DNA of 5,175 nucleotides from an uncultured Maritalea sp. (lineage in GTDB: Bacteria; Pseudomonadota; Alphaproteobacteria; Rhizobiales; Devosiaceae): contig CAJXLH010000212.1 of NCBI GenBank assembly GCA_913055925.1, forward strand, positions 1 to 5,175, given 5' to 3'. The translations under genes were made by a program, and so were the position numbers. Below are positions 1 to 5,175 of this stretch, piece by piece. Within the stretch, counting starts at the first letter, position 1; each line of letters starts with the position of its first letter. The notes below the pieces were generated by a model that was given only the letters and a program-made list of their open reading frames with translations, was not told where the DNA came from and did not search any database.

Positions 1-42
1 AACCGCAATGAAGTCTACGAATTGAAGAGGAGTGCTCGGGGC

Positions 43-1053
43 TTACGACCCTGCCCGCTTTCGCACATGCTGGTCGATTTCGCCTAGCGGCGTTGAGCCG
101 TCATCAGCGACAAACTCAATTTGCACGCGATCACCATCAACCAAAAACGGTGTTGAGGCTTTTTCGTTTTTCGCTTTTTCCGCGGTCCGCGCTTCAACGA
201 TGCAGGAGAAGCCTATCCCGTTTGACCCGATGGGCAAAATCTCGTCGTGCGTATTCGCCACAGTGCCCGATCCAAGAATGGTCCCGGCACCCAAATTGCG
301 TGTACGCGCTGCTTCAGCGATCAATTGCGCGTAGTCAAACAGCATATCGACTTCTGTGCGCGGCTGACCCAGCAGGCTACCATTTACTTTCGACCTAAGC
401 TTGCCGGACAGTTTTTTGCCGTCCCACGCATCACCAAACTCATCAGGCGTCGCCACAACTGGCCCAAAACTAGTGGATGGTTTTGCATGGAAAAAGCCAA
501 AACCTTCCTGTAAATCCGCCGCAACAAGTCGGCGCAATGATACATCGTTGCAAATGGTGATAAGGCGCACTGCATCGCCTAATCCTTCTGGTTGCGCGCC
601 CATTTTCACCGGCCCCAATATTACAGCCACTTCAGCTTCAAGATCGACGGCCAGAGAATCGTCGGTCACCACAATATCGTCATGCGCGGCAAGAAGCGTG
701 TCAGACCCACCCTGATACATAATCGGGCGCTGTTCCTGCAGTTCTGCATCCTTCGAACCATGGGCTGAACGCACACGCTCAAGATGGCTCATATATGCAC
801 TCGCGTCGATCCATTGAAATGCACGTGGCAAAGGTGCCATTGCATGTGCTGCATCGAACGGTTTGCCGGCAATGTACTCTGCATTTAACTGGTCGCTGAG
901 TTTTTCAAGTTCCGGCTTGATCACATCCCAATCATCAAGCGCAGCCTGCAATGTCGGCGCGATCGCACTTGCTTGCGTGAAGCGTTTGAGGTCCTTCGAT
1001 ACGACCGCCAATTGACCGTCCGGCGCACCGTTTCTCAAAGTAGCAAGTTTCAT
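43..1053 (-). CDS. Fumarylacetoacetate hydrolase family protein
   Basis: The product is a 336-residue cytoplasmic enzyme of the FAH superfamily. The best guess is fumarylacetoacetase, which splits fumarylacetoacetate into fumarate and acetoacetate in the last step of tyrosine/homogentisate breakdown. An N-terminal domain (about 1-75) begins MKLATLRNG. The catalytic fold follows, with a PIMYQGGSD segment (110-118), acidic metal ligands in DLEAEVAVILG (E139, E141) and CNDVS (D170), K191 in FHAKPSTSFGPV, and the GSGTVAN loop (261-267). About 330-340 residues is usual for the short bacterial type and shorter than the roughly 420-residue animal and Pseudomonas enzymes. The ATG at 1053 is chosen because an SD-like AAAAGAG lies 8 bases upstream and family homology begins there; a GTG at 1122 would add 23 unrelated residues. 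No hmgA or maiA partner is in the window, and the 42 bases beyond the stop show no clear terminator. Related hydrolases act on other acylpyruvates, so the family is sure but the substrate is inferred. Confidence 0.9.
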   Translation of the reverse strand: MKLATLRNGAPDGQLAVVSKDLKRFTQASAIAPTLQAALDDWDVIKPELEKLSDQLNAEYIAGKPFDAAHAMAPLPRAFQWIDASAYMSHLERVRSAHGSKDAELQEQRPIMYQGGSDTLLAAHDDIVVTDDSLAVDLEAEVAVILGPVKMGAQPEGLGDAVRLITICNDVSLRRLVAADLQEGFGFFHAKPSTSFGPVVATPDEFGDAWDGKKLSGKLRSKVNGSLLGQPRTEVDMLFDYAQLIAEAARTRNLGAGTILGSGTVANTHDEILPIGSNGIGFSCIVEARTAEKAKNEKASTPFLVDGDRVQIEFVADDGSTPLGEIDQHVRKRAGS

Positions 1054-1061
1054 AAATTCGA

Positions 1062-1068
1062 CTCTTTT
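1062..1068 (-). promoter_or_regulatory. Ribosome binding site of the FAH-family gene
   Basis: Read on the minus strand this is AAAAGAG, followed by 8 bases (TCGAATTT) and the ATG at 1053. It is a moderate Shine-Dalgarno match (AAGAG against AAGGAG). It decides the start codon, because the possible GTG 69 bases further upstream lies above the predicted transcription start. Confidence 0.6.
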
Positions 1069-1090
1069 AAAATGGGATGGTGATGCAATT

Positions 1091-1119
1091 TTAATATGCG
1101 TTTGCGAAGATAGTGGCAA
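1091..1119 (-). promoter_or_regulatory. Candidate sigma-70 promoter for the FAH-family gene
   Basis: On the minus strand a TTGCCA -35 box (1119-1114, five of six consensus bases) is followed after exactly 17 bases by a TATTAA -10 box (1096-1091, four of six). Transcription would begin near 1084, giving a leader of about 30 bases before the ATG at 1053. The boxes were found by reading only. Spacing and position fit well, but alphaproteobacterial promoters are variable. Confidence 0.45.
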
Positions 1120-1123
1120 CACT

Positions 1124-1135
1124 GGGTTATAGCCC
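1124..1135. promoter_or_regulatory. Near-palindrome between divergent promoters, possible operator
   Basis: The sequence GGGTTATAGCCC matches its own reverse complement at 10 of 12 positions around a TATA centre. It overlaps the left arm of a second small inverted repeat, AGCC-N7-GGCT (1131-1145). Both lie in the 26-base gap between the two outward-facing -35 boxes, where a regulator could act on both genes. The site is short and no regulator gene is adjacent, so operator function is a guess. Confidence 0.2.
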
Positions 1136-1145
1136 TATTAAGGCT

Positions 1146-1174
1146 TTGCCATTAAATCGGCAAAATCTTGTGAT
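1146..1174 (+). promoter_or_regulatory. Candidate sigma-70 promoter for the DUF2865 gene
   Basis: A TTGCCA -35 box (1146-1151, five of six consensus bases) is followed after 17 bases by TGTGAT (1169-1174, four of six) as the -10 box. Transcription would begin near 1181, leaving a leader of about 27 bases before the GTG at 1208. A transcript starting there could not use the TTG at 1175, which agrees with the GTG start. The -10 box is weak. Confidence 0.35.
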
Positions 1175-1197
1175 TTGAAATGCTTTCGGGGCGATTT

Positions 1198-1203
1198 AGG
1201 AAG
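1198..1203 (+). promoter_or_regulatory. Ribosome binding site that sets a GTG start
   Basis: AGGAAG lies 4 bases before the GTG at 1208. The alternative TTG at 1175 has no purine-rich Shine-Dalgarno sequence upstream and would put a polar 11-residue extension in front of a clean signal peptide. This site therefore favours the GTG. Confidence 0.7.
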
Positions 1204-1207
1204 TAAC

Positions 1208-2293
1208 GTGCGTCATTTAATTGCGATTTTTTTGACGGCTATTGTGGCGACGTCTGCTGTTTCAGAAAGCTACGCGCAATCACAAAGCTGCACAGCGTTA
1301 AGCCGCAAAATCAAAAGCTACGAACGCAATTCTAATTTTCGCGAAGGTAAGGCCAACAACGCTGCTGCAAAGCAAGCGCTAAGCGAAGTGAAAAAGTGGG
1401 AAAGCCAATATGTGCGATCTGGCTGTCAGAAAGCACAAAAGGCGGGCAAAAAGCTCAATAGCACTTGCCGCTCCATTGCTCGCAAAATCCTCAAGGAACG
1501 CAAGAATTATTCAAACGCCGTTGCGCGTGTCAAAAAGGGCAGCCAAGTTGCTGCCGCGCGCGAAGCCGCTTTGCAGCAATATGCACGTTTTGGCTGTTCA
1601 TCGCGGACAAAATCAACATCTACACGTCCACAAGAACCAGAACGCAAGACGCTGTTTGAACGTTTGTTCGGTGGCGGCGACGAATCTATCTCAGATGGCG
1701 ATTTTTACGACTTCAACCGCACAACATATCGCACCGTTTGCGCGCGGACGTGTGATGGCTATTACTGGCCGGTAAGCTTTTCAACGATCAAAGACAATGT
1801 CTACCAAGATGCAGGCGTGTGCGAAGCCCAGTCCGCAACGGGTGACTATCGGCTTTATTATTACGAGAACCAGGGCGGAAGCCCTGAAACGATGATTGAC
1901 TTAAACGGTCAAAGTTACGCTCAAACGCCGACAGCATTTAGGTTCCGCCGCGAATATGATGCTTCTTGTATTGTCAAACCGCAGTCCAACTTCGGGCAAA
2001 TTCAGGTCGGGACAGATGGCAGCTTCGCCACGGCAACAATTTCTTTTGGTGACGTCAGCTTCCCGCTGCCGCGCCGTGATCCGCGTAACATTGTGGAGGT
2101 CAAGCTGGTCACAGCCGAAGCGAATTACATTCCACTGCCGCGCCCTCGCCCAGATCGCGAAGGTGCCAAAACAGCGAATGTTGTTACCGCTCAAACGAAC
2201 GGTGACTTACGCACCGTTGTTGTGGGCGAAAAGGTGATTAGGATAGTCGGTCCAGACACGCCGTACGTCCCAAAAGCGGCAGCAGGGTCTTAA
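1208..2293 (+). CDS. Exported DUF2865 domain protein
   Basis: The product is a 361-residue protein of unknown function, inferred to be periplasmic or envelope-associated. From the GTG start it has a signal peptide (MRHL, a hydrophobic stretch to about residue 18, probable cleavage after SYA at residue 23). Next come two Cys-bounded, mostly helical and Lys/Arg-rich units (28-73 and 87-130) and a low-complexity linker (131-145). The DUF2865 core covers about 165-257: YRTVCARTCDGYYWPVSFST, then DLNGQSYAQTPTAFRFR. The tail is proline-rich, with FPLPRRDP (285-292) and IPLPRPRP (309-316), and ends near a VIRIVGP segment. The mature protein has eight cysteines (28, 73, 87, 130, 178, 182, 205, 254), an even number that suits disulfides in an oxidising compartment. 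No catalytic motif is evident. Family assignment rests on the core motif as I remember it from Rhizobiales homologues. The last 17 codons overlap gltX on the other strand, and the gene appears to be monocistronic. Confidence 0.85.
   Translation: MRHLIAIFLTAIVATSAVSESYAQSQSCTALSRKIKSYERNSNFREGKANNAAAKQALSEVKKWESQYVRSGCQKAQKAGKKLNSTCRSIARKILKERKNYSNAVARVKKGSQVAAAREAALQQYARFGCSSRTKSTSTRPQEPERKTLFERLFGGGDESISDGDFYDFNRTTYRTVCARTCDGYYWPVSFSTIKDNVYQDAGVCEAQSATGDYRLYYYENQGGSPETMIDLNGQSYAQTPTAFRFRREYDASCIVKPQSNFGQIQVGTDGSFATATISFGDVSFPLPRRDPRNIVEVKLVTAEANYIPLPRPRPDREGAKTANVVTAQTNGDLRTVVVGEKVIRIVGPDTPYVPKAAAGS
1289..1597 (+). repeat. Tandem Cys-bounded repeat inside the DUF2865 protein
   Basis: Two protein-level repeat units occur in the N-terminal half of the DUF2865 protein: residues 28-73 (1289-1426) and 87-130 (1466-1597). 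Each begins with Cys-x4-Arg-Lys-Ile (C28/RKI 33-35 and C87/RKI 92-94). Each ends with Gln-Tyr-[Val/Ala]-Arg-[Ser/Phe]-Gly-Cys (67-73 and 124-130). The middles are Ala/Lys-rich and diverged, and a 13-residue spacer joins the units. The DNA has diverged, so this is an old duplication. A likely structure is two helical hairpins, each closed by a disulfide. Confidence 0.65.
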
Positions 2294-3569
2294 GCTCCGG
2301 CCCATGTGACTGACCCGTTAGCGCTTGACGCAAAGGCATAAATAGCTGTTTGCCTTTGCGACCAGTCTCTTGCTTAAGCTCATTGGTCCACGCGCCCCAA
2401 GTTTCTTGATCCCAAGGCTCTTGCGGCAGTTTTTCGCGTGCGGTGTCGATGAATTCGCGGTCTTCATCAGCAATCACAGGGCTCACTGGGCCTTTTACCA
2501 ACTCGTTCCACTGTGCAATTTCACCGACTTTGGCCAAATTCTCGTGCACGGCATTCCAAAGCGCTTCGGCGTCTTCAATACCCGCATCGCTCAAACGTGC
2601 CTTTACATCGTCATAGGACAATTGATGCACAATACGCGCGTTAAACGCATCGAGTTCAGCCGGATCAAAACGCGCGGAGTTTCGAGATACCATTGAAACA
2701 TCAAAAGTTTCTGCAAGCACTTCCAGAGACTCGTGCGGTGCAACAGGTTGGCTCGTACCAGTCAAAATTGCGATTAGCGCAACCGCGATAGATTCATAAC
2801 CCTGTTCACGTAGGCTCGTGATTGACAGTGAGCCTTTTCGTTTCGAAAAGCCCTCGCCTGTCGCATCGGTGAGCAAGTTGTGGTGACCAAATGTCGGCGA
2901 CGTTGCGCCAAGCGCCTCGAAAAGTTCAATCTGTGCGCCCGTATTGGTCACATGGTCTTCGCCACGAATAATGTGCGTTACGCCCATATCAATGTCATCC
3001 ACTACAGATGGGAGCGTATAAAGATAGCTGCCATCCTCGCGGATCAACACCGGATCAGACATAGTGTCTGTGTGCACTTTTTGCTCACCGCGTACGAGGT
3101 CGTTAAACACAACCTCTTTGCCTTCAAGTTTGAAGCGCCAGTGCGGCTTGCGCCCTTCGGCTTCAAATTTGGCTTTGTCTTCGTCGGTCAATTCTAGTGC
3201 GGCGCGGTCATAGATTGGCGGCCGGCCAAGTGCGCGTGCGCGCTTGCGACGACGATCAAGCTCATCGGCAGTTTCATAGCATGGGTAAAGACGACCCATT
3301 TCAATCAGCTTATCGCGCGCCGCGTCGTGTGCTTCCTTGCGCTCAGATTGGCGCTCCAAGCGATGCGGCTTTATGCCCAACCAGGCCAAATCGACTTCAA
3401 TCGCGTCAGCATACTCTTTTTTAGAGCGTTCCAAATCGGTATCATCAAAACGCAGGATAAACTGGCCACCTGTTTTAAGCGCATACATCCAGTTCATCAA
3501 AGCTGGGCGCGCATTGCCGAGGTGAATATGTCCGGTTGGTGAAGGCGCAAAGCGCACAACTGGCTTCAT
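2238..3569 (-). CDS. gltX: Glutamate--tRNA ligase (GluRS)
   Basis: The product is a 443-residue class I aminoacyl-tRNA synthetase that charges tRNA with glutamate in the cytoplasm. The start MKPVVRFAPSPTG leads into the HIGH-type motif HLGN (16-19) and FILRFDDTD (37-45). PPIYDRAAL (117-125), DPVLIREDGSYLYTLPSVVDDIDMGVTHIIRGEDH (172-206, read in parts) and FGHHNLL (227-233) follow. The KMSKS-type loop is FSKRKGS (241-247), with Gly instead of the usual first Lys. The anticodon-binding half ends in GRKGKQLFMPLRQALTG (403-419) and LLPLLGR. The zinc-binding cysteines of E. coli GluRS are absent. The length is slightly short but the ends look intact. The ATG at 3569 is chosen because the conserved N-terminus starts there, one base after the nadE stop. 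Many Rhizobiales carry two GluRS genes; this resembles the shorter type. Such bacteria commonly make Gln-tRNA via Glu-tRNA(Gln) and GatCAB, so it may charge tRNA(Gln) too, but the sequence does not settle this. Confidence 0.95.
   Translation of the reverse strand: MKPVVRFAPSPTGHIHLGNARPALMNWMYALKTGGQFILRFDDTDLERSKKEYADAIEVDLAWLGIKPHRLERQSERKEAHDAARDKLIEMGRLYPCYETADELDRRRKRARALGRPPIYDRAALELTDEDKAKFEAEGRKPHWRFKLEGKEVVFNDLVRGEQKVHTDTMSDPVLIREDGSYLYTLPSVVDDIDMGVTHIIRGEDHVTNTGAQIELFEALGATSPTFGHHNLLTDATGEGFSKRKGSLSITSLREQGYESIAVALIAILTGTSQPVAPHESLEVLAETFDVSMVSRNSARFDPAELDAFNARIVHQLSYDDVKARLSDAGIEDAEALWNAVHENLAKVGEIAQWNELVKGPVSPVIADEDREFIDTAREKLPQEPWDQETWGAWTNELKQETGRKGKQLFMPLRQALTGQSHGPELKTLLPLLGRTACLDRLS
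2329..2360. other. Perfect 10-bp inverted repeat, possible transcript-end hairpin
   Basis: CGCAAAGGCA (2329-2338) and TGCCTTTGCG (2351-2360) are exact reverse complements around a 12-base loop. The hairpin begins 36 bases after the DUF2865 stop codon, inside the gltX coding region where GRKGKQLFMPLRQ is encoded. No T-run follows on either strand, so it is not a canonical Rho-independent terminator. It could still pause or protect the 3' end of the DUF2865 transcript. Alternatively it may follow by chance from the codons for conserved RKGK and MPLR. Confidence 0.4.
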
Positions 3570-3570
3570 G

Positions 3571-5175
3571 TTAGTTTCCTTGGTCGCGATAACCGTTTGT
3601 AATTGGGTATTTACGGCCAAAACCAAACGCTTTTGCGGTTAACTTTGGACCAGGCGCCGACTGGCGACGCTTATATTCGGCGATATAGAGCAATTTTTGA
3701 ACTTTGGCGACAATTTCTGCATCAAAGCCCGCGGCGATAATTTCTTCCATCGACCGCTCGCCTTCAACAAACTGCTCCAAAATGGCATCAAGCACCGGAT
3801 AAGGCGGCAAGCTGTCCTGATCCTTTTGGTCCTCACGCAGCTCGGCGCTTGGCGCTTTGGTGATGATCGAATTTGGGATTACTTCGCCCTTTGGCCCTAA
3901 GCAATCGCCCGGCATATTGTTGTTACGCCAATCTGCAAGGTGATAAACCTGCATTTTATAGAGGTCTTTGATCGGGTTGTAGCCGCCGTTCATGTCGCCA
4001 TAAATGGTTGCATAGCCCACCGCCATTTCAGACTTGTTGCCGGTGGTGATCAACATTGAACCCAACTTGTTTGACACACCCATCAGATAAGTACCGCGCA
4101 TGCGCGACTGAACATTTTCCTCGGCCAAGCCCGGCTGAAGACCTTCGAACAAGGGTGCCAGTGCGTCATTTGCAGCTTCAACGGCATCACCAATCGAAAC
4201 GATATCATAGCGCACGCCCAAACGCTCCGCGCAGTCCTTGGCGTCTTTTAGGCTGGCTTCGGAGGTATAGCGATAAGGCAGCATAATGCAGTGAACATTT
4301 TCTGGACCTAGCGCATCAACCGCAATTGCGGCCACAACCGCGCTATCAATGCCACCAGATAGACCCAGCACTACAGACTTGAAGTGGTTTTTGTGAATGT
4401 AGTCACGCAAACCAAGCACACAAGCTCGCCAAGGCGCTTCGTCCGCTGAAACAAGTGGTGTAACCTTTTGATCAACGCTCACCCATTGGTCATCTTCGCG
4501 TGCCCAATCAGTGATGATAAGTTCTTCTTCAAAGCTTTTGGCTTGGAAAGCCAATGAACGGTCAGCATTCAAGCCAAATGATGCACCGTCGAACACAAGT
4601 TCGTCCTGGCCGCCAACTTGGTTGAGGTAGATAAGAGGCAATTCGGTTTCAACGACACGCTGCACCACTTGGTTCATGCGTTGATCAATGACATTTTTCC
4701 GGTAAGGCGAACCGTTCGGGCAGAGCAGCATTTCTGCGCCCGTTTCTGCAAGGCACTCAGCGACATCCGGCCACCAGATATCCTCACAAATCGGAACACC
4801 TATGCGCACATCATGGATATTAAACGGTCCCGGCAACGCACCTTCTGCGAAATAGCGCTTTTCGTAAAAAACATCATCGTTTGGCAGGTCATGCTTAGCG
4901 CGCCAATCAACGATTTGACCATCTTTTGCCAACAAGACCGCGTTGAACAGATCTGCACCTTCGCGCCAAACGCAAGGAATAAGCACCGCGATGTGTTCGC
5001 CTTTTGTCAGCTCGGCAAGGTCCACCGCTTTTTCCATGGCGTCGGCGACAAACTTTGGCTTGAACAGCAAATCCTCAGGGAAATAGCCGGTGATAAAAAG
5101 CTCTGGGAACATCAAAATGTCCGCTTTTGCTTGAATTGCATCTGCAAGCGCTGATTTCGCTTTTTCAAAATTAGA
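3571..5175 (-). CDS. nadE: Glutamine-dependent NAD+ synthetase, 5' end cut by window edge
   Basis: The product converts deamido-NAD+ to NAD+ using ATP and ammonia released from glutamine, the last step of NAD+ synthesis. The window holds 534 residues. The frame stays open through 5175 and begins SNFEKAKSALADAIQAKADI, matching the normal N-terminal region, so about 20 residues are missing. Numbering from the window edge, the N-terminal nitrilase-type glutaminase domain (1 to about 240) has Glu25 in FPELFITGY, Lys94 in KHDLPND and Cys130 in GVPICEDIWW, the complete Glu-Lys-Cys set. The synthetase domain follows, with the ATP P-loop SGGIDS (273-278), TTGNKSEMAVGYATIYGDMNG (377-397, read in parts) and the C-terminal KYPITNGYRD. 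An internal ATG at 5112 lies within the conserved FPEL strand and is not the true start. The two-domain form distinguishes it from the short ammonia-dependent NadE. It lies directly upstream of gltX and is presumably the first or an internal gene of that operon. Confidence 0.96.
   Translation of the reverse strand, partial: SNFEKAKSALADAIQAKADILMFPELFITGYFPEDLLFKPKFVADAMEKAVDLAELTKGEHIAVLIPCVWREGADLFNAVLLAKDGQIVDWRAKHDLPNDDVFYEKRYFAEGALPGPFNIHDVRIGVPICEDIWWPDVAECLAETGAEMLLCPNGSPYRKNVIDQRMNQVVQRVVETELPLIYLNQVGGQDELVFDGASFGLNADRSLAFQAKSFEEELIITDWAREDDQWVSVDQKVTPLVSADEAPWRACVLGLRDYIHKNHFKSVVLGLSGGIDSAVVAAIAVDALGPENVHCIMLPYRYTSEASLKDAKDCAERLGVRYDIVSIGDAVEAANDALAPLFEGLQPGLAEENVQSRMRGTYLMGVSNKLGSMLITTGNKSEMAVGYATIYGDMNGGYNPIKDLYKMQVYHLADWRNNNMPGDCLGPKGEVIPNSIITKAPSAELREDQKDQDSLPPYPVLDAILEQFVEGERSMEEIIAAGFDAEIVAKVQKLLYIAEYKRRQSAPGPKLTAKAFGFGRKYPITNGYRDQGN
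3577..3581 (-). promoter_or_regulatory. gltX ribosome binding site inside the end of nadE
   Basis: On the minus strand AAGGA lies 7 bases before the gltX ATG and within the last codons of nadE. The arrangement TAA-C-ATG leaves one base between stop and start. A ribosome finishing nadE would sit on the gltX initiation region, which supports translational coupling. Confidence 0.75.

Noticed and set aside
36..57. GGGC...GCCC inverted repeat at the end of the FAH-family gene as a terminator
   Set aside because: The stem is only 4 bp, overlaps the stop codon, and no T-run follows on the minus strand.
1..87. Possible 3' end of a rightward gene entering from the left edge (frame open to a stop at 85-87, or ending at 23-25)
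   Set aside because: Too few residues to recognise anything, and the longer frame would run into the FAH-family gene. It cannot be supported either way.
32..715. Several overlapping plus-strand open frames opposite the FAH-family gene
   Set aside because: All are antisense to conserved FAH motifs, rich in Arg, Ser and Pro with no domain signal; the minus-strand gene accounts for the region.
1060..1064. GANTC (CcrM-type methylation) site overlapping the FAH-family ribosome binding site
   Set aside because: A 4-base-specific motif is expected about 20 times in this window and several others are present, so position alone means little.
1410..1775. Plus-strand frame of 121 codons within the DUF2865 gene
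   Set aside because: It is in another frame of a gene with a signal peptide and family motifs; the product is Lys/Arg-rich with no recognisable domain.
2066..2144. Repeated 10-mer CTGCCGCGCC at 2066-2075 and 2135-2144
   Set aside because: Both encode the PLPR-type proline motif of the DUF2865 tail; this is amino-acid repetition, not a separate DNA element.
1901..3542. Other short frames antisense to or inside the DUF2865 and gltX genes
   Set aside because: Each is contained in a well-supported gene and has no independent start signal or domain.
4618..5154. A 178-codon open frame on the plus strand, antisense to nadE
   Set aside because: It lies wholly opposite strongly conserved nadE coding sequence, shows no recognisable domain or ribosome binding site, and is best explained as a by-product of nadE codon use.
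1..5175. Search for a mobile element, CRISPR array, toxin-antitoxin pair, phage gene or other new system
   Set aside because: The window is almost fully covered by four conventional genes; no direct repeats with spacers, terminal inverted repeats, tRNA or recombinase motifs were seen.

Overview
This looks like ordinary chromosomal DNA of an alphaproteobacterium, most likely a member of the Rhizobiales (Hyphomicrobiales). The evidence is a DUF2865-type exported protein with the CARTCDGYYWPVS core, a short bacterial-type fumarylacetoacetate hydrolase, and a nadE-gltX pair whose GluRS has no zinc-knuckle cysteines. G+C is about one half by eye, low for this order, so a marine or low-GC lineage is possible. 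The genus cannot be read from the sequence. I see no mobile element, CRISPR array, tRNA, rRNA or phage gene.

Layout: the first 42 bases hold no gene I can identify. A leftward fumarylacetoacetate hydrolase family gene (43-1053) is followed by a 154-bp divergent intergenic region (1054-1207). That region carries two back-to-back promoter candidates, both with a TTGCCA -35 box, and a near-palindrome between them. A rightward gene (1208-2293, GTG start) encodes a secreted, cysteine-bearing DUF2865 protein with an internal duplication. It converges on and overlaps by 56 bp the 3' end of gltX (2238-3569, leftward). Immediately upstream of gltX lies glutamine-dependent NAD+ synthetase nadE (3571-5175, leftward). 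nadE is cut by the right edge and lacks roughly 20 N-terminal residues.

How the genes work together: nadE and gltX are separated by one base, and the gltX ribosome binding site lies inside the end of nadE, so they should be co-transcribed and probably translationally coupled. Their promoter is outside the window. NadE completes NAD+ synthesis using glutamine, and GltX makes Glu-tRNA. The fumarylacetoacetate hydrolase gene is catabolic and unrelated to them. The DUF2865 protein is an envelope or periplasmic protein of unknown role.

No new multi-gene system is visible. The points most worth checking are the tandem Cys-bounded repeat and altered cysteine pattern of the DUF2865 protein, the 56-bp antisense coding overlap, a perfect 10-bp hairpin in the gltX 3' end just past the DUF2865 stop, and the symmetrical divergent promoter region.
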